From: an uncultured Oscillospiraceae bacterium
GTDB lineage: Bacteria; Bacillota; Clostridia; Oscillospirales; Oscillospiraceae
NCBI GenBank assembly: GCA_934565655.1
Contig: CAKTIE010000001.1
Location: forward strand, 248,001-312,000
Direction: 5' to 3'
Length of the DNA: 64,000 nucleotides
Of this stretch, positions 58,086-64,000 are shown piece after piece. The translations under genes and the position numbers were made by a program. The stretch's first letter is position 1. Each line of letters begins with the position of its first letter. The notes below the pieces were generated by a model. It had not been told where the DNA came from. It worked only from the letters and a program-made list of their open reading frames with translations, and did not search any database.

Positions 58086-59183
58086 TTAGATAGCAAGGCA
58101 GGGAAGCCACCTGCCGCTGAATATGCTGTTGAATCCGTCCTTCACTGTGTCGACAACCTTTTTCCCGGTATCGATCACCGTGTCAATGCCATCGCTGATG
58201 GCCTGCCCCGCTCTCTCCACAGCAGGCCCCACCGTTTCACGAAGCGTATCAATACCGTCGCAGATACGGTCGGAAACATGCTCGACCCAGCTGGTCTCGC
58301 TTCCGTTGGTGGCCCAGCTGACAAGACTGTCCAGACCCCAGTCCAGCAGCATCGTGGCGCCTACGGCAATAGCGCCGACGGCTAATGCGGGAGGACAGGC
58401 GACCCCGGCTGCGGTGCAGATACCAGCAATTACCGAAGATACTCCTGCCGTAATGGCTGCTCCCTCTACACCCTTGATGATGGTTTCGGTGACCGTCTCT
58501 TCCCAGAAGCGGGCACACCAATCGCCGGCAAACTCCTCGGCGTTCTTCACAAAGCTGTCGACAAACTTTCCGGCCCAATTTACCACGGTTCCGATCGTAT
58601 TTGCAGCGGAATCAAACTTGCCGAGTTTACCAAAGAAGGTATCCTTAAAAGAGGTAAACTTCATCTCGTTAAGGCCGAAAAGATCCTTCAGCCATGCGGG
58701 AACCGTTGTACCTTCGGCACCGACGACATCCGTAATGCTGCCAATGCCATCAAGCGCATACTTGAGCAGGCTGCCAGCTCCTCCGTCCGGCATATCCATG
58801 ATAATACCGAACGGGCCCAGAAGTGTTCCGAATAACTTCTTGAACAGTCCGGCAAGATCAAAGGACGCACCATCGGAATCCTTCTGTACCGAAGTCTTTT
58901 CCGCCACCTGACGATCCCGGTTGCCGTTCTCGGTCTGCTCATACCAGGTGACGACCTGCCGCATACCGTTGCTCATGTTCCGCGCTGCGCCGGCTTCGGC
59001 AGCGATCTGCTCAGACACCTGCCGCAGCCGCTCCGCGATCTGGGCGCGGCCTGCGATCTTGTAGCGCATATTGCCTCTGATGCTGTCCACTTCCTGCGAC
59101 AGGGCTTTCAGCGCCCTGCTCAGATCCATTTCATCCTGCGCAATGCGCTTTGCCCTGGAAGGCTCAATATAAATACGTGCCAT
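58086..59183 (-). CDS. LXG-like candidate secreted protein
   Basis: A 365-residue protein and first gene of the secretion operon. Residues 1-100 form a long helical hairpin (RIAQDEMDLSRALKALSQEV; MRQVVTWYEQTENGN) like the N-terminus of LXG/WXG proteins. The middle is compact (GPFGIIMDMPDGGAGSLL). About 240-295 are hydrophobic and Gly/Ala-rich (AAITAGVSSVIAGICTAAGV). The final part is amphipathic helix (VERAGQAISDGIDTVIDT). No nuclease, NADase or lipase motif is seen. ATG at 59183 follows AGGAGG. Either a membrane-active effector or a structural part of the system. Confidence 0.75.
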   Translation of the reverse strand: MARIYIEPSRAKRIAQDEMDLSRALKALSQEVDSIRGNMRYKIAGRAQIAERLRQVSEQIAAEAGAARNMSNGMRQVVTWYEQTENGNRDRQVAEKTSVQKDSDGASFDLAGLFKKLFGTLLGPFGIIMDMPDGGAGSLLKYALDGIGSITDVVGAEGTTVPAWLKDLFGLNEMKFTSFKDTFFGKLGKFDSAANTIGTVVNWAGKFVDSFVKNAEEFAGDWCARFWEETVTETIIKGVEGAAITAGVSSVIAGICTAAGVACPPALAVGAIAVGATMLLDWGLDSLVSWATNGSETSWVEHVSDRICDGIDTLRETVGPAVERAGQAISDGIDTVIDTGKKVVDTVKDGFNSIFSGRWLPCLAI

Positions 59184-59220
59184 TTCAACCTCCTGATGCG
59201 TATTTTGTTCCCTTGAGAGC

Positions 59221-59226
59221 AATATA
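59221..59226 (-). promoter_or_regulatory. -10 box of the LXG-led operon
   Basis: Minus strand TATATT, 38 bases before the start codon and 32 bases downstream of the direct repeat; no matching -35. Confidence 0.6.
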
Positions 59227-59258
59227 CAGGACTGTTACTTTCCATGCATATAAAGCCG

Positions 59259-59288
59259 ACGAACGGCACTTAAAGCCGGATGAAAGGC
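59259..59288 (-). promoter_or_regulatory. LytTR-type direct repeat upstream of the LXG-led operon
   Basis: Minus strand GCCTTTCAT, 12 bases, GCCGTTCGT. Same repeat class, spacing and distance to -10 as at 57177-57206. Confidence 0.75.
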
Positions 59289-59587
59289 TCCCACGCCAAT
59301 ACCGCCCAGAGAAAAGAGATCCCCCTTGGGGCGAATTGGCATATCCGCTGCCCGAGCACACATGAATTCGTTATATGCAACAAAAAACCGACAACAATTC
59401 CCTTCCACACTATACCAAATTATAAATAAAAGGGCAAGCGATTTTGTGAAAAATCAGATATTTTCTTTGGATTTCAGCGCCCTGTCTGTATCCGAAAAAC
59501 GAAGGAAAGAAGCGCTGTACGATGGAAATTGAGCGCGGAACAAAGGAAATGCTGCTGCGGCCTGTGAAAAATATTTTTACGGCCCTC

Positions 59588-59616
59588 TTGACAAGTGACC
59601 AATCGGTAACTATAAT
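59588..59616 (+). promoter_or_regulatory. Perfect-consensus promoter of the third TetR gene
   Basis: TTGACA at 59588-59593, 17-base spacer, TATAAT at 59611-59616. Confidence 0.9.
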
Positions 59617-59630
59617 ACAGCTACCGATTG
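59600..59630. promoter_or_regulatory. TetR operator flanking the -10 box
   Basis: Perfect inverted repeat CAATCGGTA (59600-59608) / TACCGATTG (59622-59630) around the -10 box. Confidence 0.85.
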
Positions 59631-59651
59631 CTGCTGCAAAGGAGGACGGAC

Positions 59652-60269
59652 ATGGCCGGAGAAACAAAGGAACGGATATTGGAAGCGGCGCTGGAGCTGT
59701 TTGCACAAAGCGGATATCTGGGAACCTCCATGAGCGATATCGCCCAGCGGCTGGGGATCACCAAGGCCGCGCTGTATAAGCACTACGCCGGTAAGCAGGA
59801 GATCCTGGACCGGATCGTGGAGCGGATGAACGAACAGGATGCACAGCGGGCCGAGGAATACGGCATGCCGGAAACGGAGGATTTTGCGGCGGCCTATCTG
59901 CGTGTTCCTAGGGAAAGGATACGCTCTTATAGTACGGCGCAGTTCGACCACTGGACGAAGGAGCGCTTTTCCGCCAATTTCCGCAAAATGCTGACGCTGG
60001 AGCAGTACCGTGACCCGGCGCTGGGGCGGCTGTATCAGAATTACCTCTCCGCCGGACCGCTGAAGTATATGGCGGAGATCTTCCGGGGGCTGACGGATTC
60101 CGACGAGGCCGACATGCAGCTGGCGTTGGAATTCTACGGCCCTATGTACCTGCTTTACAGCGTCTATGACGGCACGGAGGACAAGGCCGCCGTCGCGCCC
60201 CTGCTGAATGCCCATATTGACCGGTTTATCCGCAAGGTGGAGTCCGGTTACAGAAAGCAAACCAACTGA
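59652..60269 (+). CDS. TetR/AcrR family regulator
   Basis: A 205-residue repressor. The helix-turn-helix covers about 5-50 (KERILEAALELFAQSGYLGT; IAQRLGITKAALYKHYAGKQ), followed by the helical ligand domain. ATG at 59652 follows AAAGGAGG. The promoter is perfect and framed by an operator dyad, so it is probably autorepressed and controls the flavodoxin/CAT-like pair downstream. Not obviously connected to the type VII locus, which is divergent. Confidence 0.92.
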   Translation: MAGETKERILEAALELFAQSGYLGTSMSDIAQRLGITKAALYKHYAGKQEILDRIVERMNEQDAQRAEEYGMPETEDFAAAYLRVPRERIRSYSTAQFDHWTKERFSANFRKMLTLEQYRDPALGRLYQNYLSAGPLKYMAEIFRGLTDSDEADMQLALEFYGPMYLLYSVYDGTEDKAAVAPLLNAHIDRFIRKVESGYRKQTN

Positions 60270-60283
60270 GTCAGACATCGAGA

Positions 60284-60318
60284 CGCAGTGCGGGTCGCAG
60301 AGACGATCGCGCACTGCG
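60284..60318 (+). other. Stem-loop between TetR and flavodoxin genes
   Basis: Arms CGCAGTGCG / CGCACTGCG with a 17-base loop, followed by CTCTATTTTG. Possible attenuator within the operon. Confidence 0.45.
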
Positions 60319-60342
60319 CTCTATTTTGAAAAGAGGAATATG

Positions 60343-60861
60343 ATGAAAGCGATCGTTTATACCACAAACACCGGCAGCACAGAGCGCTACGCAAAGCTGC
60401 TGGCCGCCGAGACCGGACTTCCTGCCTGCTCGCTTGCGGAGGCGAAGAAGACGGTTCCGGCCAATGAGGAAGTCATTTACCTGGGATGGATCATGGCGGG
60501 TGCTGTCAAGGGCTATGCCGCCGCGGCTGCGCGCTATCGGGTGCGCGCCGTCTGTGGTGTCGGCATGGGACAGACCGGCACCCAGACGGACAGCGTGCGG
60601 GAAAAGACAAAGGTCCCCGCTGATATTCCGGTGTTTACGCTGCAAGGCAGCTTCGACGTGAAGAAGCTGTGCGGCATCTACCGTCCCATGATGGAGCTCA
60701 TGGTGAAAACGGCGGGTAAGGCCCTTGCTGAAAAGAGTGACCGCACACCGGAGGAGGACGATATGCTGGATATGATGCTCCACGGCGGAGAGCGGGTCAA
60801 GGCGGAAAATCTGCACGCCGTACTGGAATGGTACAACGCGCGGCACGGAGGGAACCGATGA
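60343..60861 (+). CDS. Flavodoxin-domain protein
   Basis: A 172-residue protein with the FMN phosphate-binding loop TNTGSTERYAK (about 8-18), a second loop near YLGWIMAGAVKG and a hydrophobic core strand VCGVGMGQTG. Flavodoxin-like proteins carry electrons or act as quinone reductases; the C-terminal acidic helix (RTPEEDDMLDMML) is typical of an oxidoreductase rather than a free carrier. ATG at 60343 follows AAGAGGA. Overlaps the CAT-like gene by 4 bases (ATGA). Confidence 0.85.
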   Translation: MKAIVYTTNTGSTERYAKLLAAETGLPACSLAEAKKTVPANEEVIYLGWIMAGAVKGYAAAAARYRVRAVCGVGMGQTGTQTDSVREKTKVPADIPVFTLQGSFDVKKLCGIYRPMMELMVKTAGKALAEKSDRTPEEDDMLDMMLHGGERVKAENLHAVLEWYNARHGGNR

Positions 60862-61484
60862 GACCGATCGCGGTTGACCCCAAAGCCACCGGCCGCGGGG
60901 CGGCGTTTGACCTCTGGATGGACGCGCCCAACCCCATGGTGACGTTTTTCAAAACCCTGGACGTGACGCCTCTTGTCCGGCTCAGCCGCAGGCGCGGCGA
61001 TAAATTCAATATGCTGCTGTGCTGGTGCATCGGCAGGGCGGCCAGCGGCATCCGGGAATTCTATACGCTTCCCGTGGGACGGGAACTGCTGCAATACGAC
61101 GCCATCGCGGTGAATACCATCGTGAAGAACAGAACGGGTGAGGTCAGCTCCTGCGATGTACCCTTTTCCGCAGATCTTGCCCGGTTCAATGCCGACTATC
61201 TGCGCCTGACGCGGCAGACGGCGGAGCGCTGCGAAAACCATGACCTGACGGAGCATATGGTCATCGGCACCTCCGCCATCGTGGACACGGAGATCGACGG
61301 TGCGGTGGGCATGAACAGCGGGATCTTCAATAACCCCTTCCTCATCTGGGGCAGGTATCGCAGGGGACTTTTCCGAACGACGCTGACGATCTCGTTCCAG
61401 TTCCACCATACCCAGATGGACGGCGCTCACGCCGGGCGTTTCCTGCGGCGTTTACAGGAGAGCATCCGTGAGCTGAGGGCGTGA
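60858..61484 (+). CDS. Chloramphenicol acetyltransferase-fold protein
   Basis: A 208-residue trimeric type A CAT-family acyltransferase. FFKTLDVTPLVRL and MLLCWCIGRAA are conserved N-terminal blocks, and FQFHHTQMDGAHAGRF (about 185-200) contains the catalytic His of the HHxxxDG motif. Resistance activity cannot be claimed from sequence, because many CAT-fold proteins in Clostridia act on unknown acceptors. Co-translated with the flavodoxin gene. Confidence 0.85.
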   Translation: MRPIAVDPKATGRGAAFDLWMDAPNPMVTFFKTLDVTPLVRLSRRRGDKFNMLLCWCIGRAASGIREFYTLPVGRELLQYDAIAVNTIVKNRTGEVSSCDVPFSADLARFNADYLRLTRQTAERCENHDLTEHMVIGTSAIVDTEIDGAVGMNSGIFNNPFLIWGRYRRGLFRTTLTISFQFHHTQMDGAHAGRFLRRLQESIRELRA

Positions 61485-61500
61485 GAGACCGATAAAACCC

Positions 61501-61529
61501 TTGACCGGTGCGGCGGGCTTATCTATAAT
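61501..61529 (+). promoter_or_regulatory. Promoter of the 100-residue protein gene
   Basis: TTGACC at 61501-61506, 17-base spacer, TATAAT at 61524-61529. Confidence 0.8.
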
Positions 61530-61560
61530 GATCATAGCACTGCGACAGGAGGCATGTACC

Positions 61561-61863
61561 ATGCGTATCAACTGGTTCAAGGACGAAAACAACCTGATCT
61601 ACATCAACGGCGAGACACAGCTGACGGAGCTGGAAAAGACGCTGCACTTCCCCGGTCTGGAGGAGGCCGCCAATGCGCTGCGGCAGCATCCCACGGCGGA
61701 GGGCTTCACCATCAAGGGGCCCAAGCGCACCAGCGGACGGCTTTTCGTGCCGGATCTGGCCTTTGGTGAGCATATCGAGATGGGGGAGAATATTTTCTTC
61801 TTCATGGGCGAGATGCAGGAGTGCTATGTGATCTACTGGCCCGGCGCGCCGGTGGCGAAATAA
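61561..61863 (+). CDS. Hypothetical small acidic protein
   Basis: A 100-residue soluble protein of mixed fold (MRINWFKDENNLIYINGETQ; GENIFFFMGEMQECYVIYW). It has a good promoter, an AGGAGG site before the ATG and a terminator after the stop, so the gene is real and alone. No family is recognised. Confidence 0.7.
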   Translation: MRINWFKDENNLIYINGETQLTELEKTLHFPGLEEAANALRQHPTAEGFTIKGPKRTSGRLFVPDLAFGEHIEMGENIFFFMGEMQECYVIYWPGAPVAK

Positions 61864-61870
61864 AGCATGA

Positions 61871-61897
61871 GGGACAGCCGGCCGGCTGTCCCTTTTA
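61871..61897 (+). terminator. Terminator of the 100-residue protein gene
   Basis: Palindrome GGGACAGCCGG / CCGGCTGTCCC followed by TTTT. Confidence 0.9.
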
Positions 61898-61904
61898 TCA
61901 TGTC

Positions 61905-61945
61905 AAAAAACCGCACCCGGTCACAGGGCGGTGTGACCGGGTGCG
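61905..61945 (-). terminator. Terminator of the small zinc-ribbon gene
   Basis: Minus strand hairpin CGCACCCGGTCACA / TGTGACCGGGTGCG followed by GTTTTTT. Confidence 0.9.
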
Positions 61946-61999
61946 ATCTGAGGGGAGGATACCCTCATTATGGAAAAGATTGGGTACAGATAGGGGGAT

Positions 62000-62218
62000 T
62001 TATCTGACTCTCAGCCGGGGATAGCGGCGTCGCAGTGCCGCCAGCTCCGCACTGTCATCGCCCAGTGAAAGGGCCTGGTCGATGTTGGCCAACGCCGCGT
62101 CAGACATAGGATGGTCGCCGCGGGCGCCGCAGGAGACGCAATAGTAGCGTCCGCTCCGGTATACCACGCTGCTGCTGCCGCACAGGGCGCAGCGAATGGT
62201 TTTTGCAGGCGTGGCCAT
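62000..62218 (-). CDS. Small zinc-ribbon protein
   Basis: A 72-residue protein. CALCGSS and CVSCGAR near residues 9-34 give a four-Cys zinc ribbon, and the rest is helical with an Arg-rich end (RRRYPRLRVR). ATG at 62218 is preferred because GGAGG lies 8 to 9 bases upstream; an in-frame ATG at 62260 is less supported. It stands alone with its own terminator. Role unknown. Confidence 0.65.
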   Translation of the reverse strand: MATPAKTIRCALCGSSSVVYRSGRYYCVSCGARGDHPMSDAALANIDQALSLGDDSAELAALRRRYPRLRVR

Positions 62219-62293
62219 GCTCCATATCCTCCGTTTCGTAAGCTGTACATAGGATAGCATGGAAATTCACATTTGTAAAACGCATCTTTGCTA

Positions 62294-62323
62294 TTGATTT
62301 CATGAGCGGCCGTCATGTATAAT
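62294..62323 (+). promoter_or_regulatory. Promoter of the LysR gene
   Basis: TTGATT at 62294-62299, 18-base spacer, TATAAT at 62318-62323. Confidence 0.65.
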
Positions 62324-62354
62324 GGGTGTCATCGACAACAGCGAGGTGGTACCC

Positions 62355-63239
62355 ATGAGCATTTCCAAATATCAGGTGTTTTTGAAGGTGGTGTCCTGCG
62401 GCACGTTTACCAAGGCGGCGGAGGCGCTGAATTTCACCCAGTCCGGCATCAGCCACGCCATCACGTCGCTGGAGAGCGAGCTGGGCATTACGCTCCTCAG
62501 CCGCAACCGGGGCGGCGTGGTGCTGACGGCGGATGGCCGGGCGGTGCTGCCCAAGATCGAGAAGCTGTGCGCCGCCCACCACGCCCTGATGCAGACGGTG
62601 GAGGGCCTGAAGGACATGGACAGCGGCCTTGTGAAGATCGCCACCTTTTCCAGCGTGTCGGCCCAGTGGCTGCCCCGTATTCTGAAAAGCTTCGGCAAGC
62701 TGTACCCCAACATCGAGTTTGAGGTGGTCACCGGCGACTTCTACGACCAGATCGAGAACTGGATCGTCACCGGCGCGGTGGACTGCGGCTTTCTGCGGCT
62801 GCCGTCGGTGAAGCGTTTGCAGACCTACGCCCTGCACCGGGACGAATTGCAGGTCATCGTACCCTGTGACCATCCTTACGCCCACAGTGATCCCTTCCCC
62901 AGGGAGCTGCTGGCGGCGGAGCCCTTCATCCAGCTGGAGGAGGGCGACGACTATGAGATCATGGCGGCCTTTGACGAGATGGGCATCCGGCCCAATGTGA
63001 AGTATGTGGCACGGGAGGATCGGACGATCCTGTCCATGGTGTCGGAGGGGCTTGGCATCAGCCTGCTGCCGGAGCTGATGGTGCGGCACAGTCCCGCGCC
63101 CGTTACCGCCTGCCGTCCGCCCATGACCTTCCACCGTACCATCGGCATCGGCGTGAAGGACGAGAAGGCCCTGTCCAACTCCACCCGGCTTTTCGTGGAC
63201 TATGTGCGGACATGGGTGGCGGAAAACGGAGACCAGTAA
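62355..63239 (+). CDS. LysR family transcription regulator
   Basis: A 294-residue regulator. The winged helix-turn-helix is at about 1-60 (FLKVVSCGTFTKAAEALNFT; SGISHAITSLESELGITLL), and the periplasmic-binding-like effector domain at about 88-290 (VKIATFSSVSAQWLPRILK; GLGISLLPELMV). ATG at 62355 follows GAGGTGG. No divergent partner gene is present; the neighbour upstream is the zinc-ribbon gene. The effector is unknown. Confidence 0.93.
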   Translation: MSISKYQVFLKVVSCGTFTKAAEALNFTQSGISHAITSLESELGITLLSRNRGGVVLTADGRAVLPKIEKLCAAHHALMQTVEGLKDMDSGLVKIATFSSVSAQWLPRILKSFGKLYPNIEFEVVTGDFYDQIENWIVTGAVDCGFLRLPSVKRLQTYALHRDELQVIVPCDHPYAHSDPFPRELLAAEPFIQLEEGDDYEIMAAFDEMGIRPNVKYVAREDRTILSMVSEGLGISLLPELMVRHSPAPVTACRPPMTFHRTIGIGVKDEKALSNSTRLFVDYVRTWVAENGDQ

Positions 63240-63260
63240 GGACATGGCGGCGATAAAGAA

Positions 63261-63306
63261 GGAACCCCCATGGAGCCTGCGAATTTCGCAGGCATCGTGG
63301 GGGGTT
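63261..63306 (-). terminator. Terminator of the suf genes
   Basis: Nested hairpin AACCCCC...GCCTGCGAAATTCGCAGGC...GGGGGTT on the minus strand, followed by TTCCTTCTTTAT, directly after sufU. Confidence 0.75.
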
Positions 63307-63310
63307 ACAT

Positions 63311-63742
63311 TTATTTCGTTCTGCCCTGCAGGGCTTCCTTCAGCGTTCGCCAGCCCAGCACCGCGCATTTGACCCGCGCGGGCATATGGGCAATATCCCG
63401 GAGGACGGAGGCCTCCTCCAGACTGTCGATCTCCTCCCCGGTTGCTTCGCCCTGGATCATTTTCAGGAACGTCTCGCCCAGCTTCAGGGCCTCATCCTTC
63501 TTTTTCCCCACGATCATGCCCAGCATGATGTCGGCGGAGGCCTGGGAGATGGCGCAGCCGTCGCCTACGAACGCGCCGTCGGCGATGGTGTCGCCGTCCA
63601 GCTTCAGCTTGAGAAAGATGTCGTCGCCGCAGCTGGGGTTGACACCCTCCAGCACGATATCGGCGTCCGGCAGATCATGCTTGAACTCCGGGTGCAGATT
63701 GTGCTCGGTGAGGATCTCGTTATAAAAGCTTCTATTTTCCAT
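63311..63742 (-). CDS. sufU: SufU-type Fe-S cluster assembly protein
   Basis: A 143-residue IscU/NifU-fold protein that takes sulfur from SufS for Fe-S cluster building. The zinc/cluster ligands are in PSCGDD (about 37-42), GDGCAIS (about 60-66) and VKCAVLGW (about 123-130). The GCAISQAS block and longer loop are typical of SufU rather than IscU. It overlaps the upstream sufS by 11 bases, the usual firmicute order. Confidence 0.95.
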   Translation of the reverse strand: MENRSFYNEILTEHNLHPEFKHDLPDADIVLEGVNPSCGDDIFLKLKLDGDTIADGAFVGDGCAISQASADIMLGMIVGKKKDEALKLGETFLKMIQGEATGEEIDSLEEASVLRDIAHMPARVKCAVLGWRTLKEALQGRTK

Positions 63743-64000
63743 AGCCCATTCGCTCCCTCAAGGTGGAAAGACTGTTCAGCAGCCGGTCGATCTCCGCCTC
63801 CGTGTTGTAAAACGCCAGACTGGCCCGCGCGGTGGACGGGTGGCCCAGATGGGCCAGCAGCGGCTGGGCGCAGTGATGGCCTGCCCGGATGGCCACGCCG
63901 TCGCTGGCGAGAATTTCGCTGATGTCGTGGGGGTGGACACCGTCCACCGTAAAGGCGAGAATGCCGCAATGCTCCTCCGCCATTTCAGAGCCCAGCACAT
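63732..64000 (-). CDS. sufS: Cysteine desulfurase SufS, C-terminal part
   Basis: The window cuts the 5' part; about 89 C-terminal residues are present. RAGHHCAQPL holds the active-site Cys of SufS-type (group II) desulfurases, followed by RASLAFYNTEAEIDRL. SufS removes sulfur from cysteine with pyridoxal phosphate and passes it to SufU, encoded right after. Start and Lys-PLP motif lie outside the window. Confidence 0.93.
   Translation of the reverse strand, partial: VLGSEMAEEHCGILAFTVDGVHPHDISEILASDGVAIRAGHHCAQPLLAHLGHPSTARASLAFYNTEAEIDRLLNSLSTLRERMGYGK

Larger units (their letters stand above)
59184..59587. other. Regulatory interval between the type VII locus and the TetR gene
   Basis: About 400 bases without a gene. 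It contains the promoter and LytTR repeat of the secretion operon (59221-59288), then AT-rich sequence. Short open frames here lack ribosome sites. Confidence 0.7.

Noticed and set aside
59326..59532. A 68-codon plus-strand frame between the type VII locus and the TetR gene
   Set aside because: No ribosome site or family, and it overlaps the promoter region; treated as chance.
60858..61484. Chloramphenicol resistance gene
   Set aside because: The CAT fold and catalytic His are present, but key substrate residues cannot be confirmed by eye and many CAT-fold proteins are not resistance enzymes.

Overview
The window suggests a high-GC, endospore-forming Clostridia of the Oscillospiraceae/Ruminococcaceae type, probably from the gut. 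The evidence is a SpmA-like spore maturation protein, a SpoVT/AbrB regulator, Firmicutes ribosome binding sites and consensus SigA promoters, SufU/SufS, and two copies of a short palindromic repeat. I see no rRNA, tRNA, CRISPR array or prophage.

Region 1 (1-26.6 kb) is mostly core and small accessory genes. It holds spmA, an AbrB regulator, trmN6-rsmI, a small ferredoxin, and a four-gene purine/methylthio operon (MTA deaminase, PNP, MtnA-like isomerase, class II aldolase). That operon reads as a complete inosine-type 'DHAP shunt' for by-products of SAM chemistry. Next come udk-ydcF, a BIG2 surface protein, an ABC exporter operon, a PadR/FtsW-like pair, TetR- and MarR-controlled cassettes, a GNAT-DUF3795 fusion, a membrane-domain/hydrolase fusion, and a heterodimeric ABC exporter with one frameshifted half.

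Region 2 (26.6-59.2 kb) is the remarkable part: about 33 kb with every gene on the minus strand. The upstream half (59.2-45.3 kb) is a type VII (WXG100/EssC) secretion locus. It encodes an LXG-like candidate substrate, DUF4176, five WXG100-like proteins, an EssC ATPase with FHA and three ATPase domains, a YukD/EsaB ubiquitin-like protein, two further FHA proteins (one fused to von Willebrand A), a LytTR regulator and a PP2C phosphatase. The downstream half (45.0-26.6 kb) holds two more PP2C phosphatases, three transmembrane Ser/Thr kinases with different extracellular sensors (TPR, leucine-rich, tryptophan-rich repeats), and nine lipoproteins. The lipoproteins share an almost identical N-terminal TPR module but carry unrelated or diverged C-termini. 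EsaA, EssA and EssB are not recognisable.

My reading is a type VII system wired to Ser/Thr phosphorylation: kinases and phosphatases outside, FHA readers on the ATPase and membrane proteins, and a diversifying lipoprotein family on the cell surface. Two promoters in the secretion half carry the same direct repeat (9 bp, 12 bp spacer, 9 bp), each 32 bp upstream of its -10 box. This is the expected LytTR operator layout, so the locus-encoded LytTR protein is the likely switch.

Region 3 (59.5-64 kb) holds a TetR gene under a perfect dyad operator, a flavodoxin/CAT-like pair, small hypothetical genes, a LysR regulator, and sufU with the 3' end of sufS.
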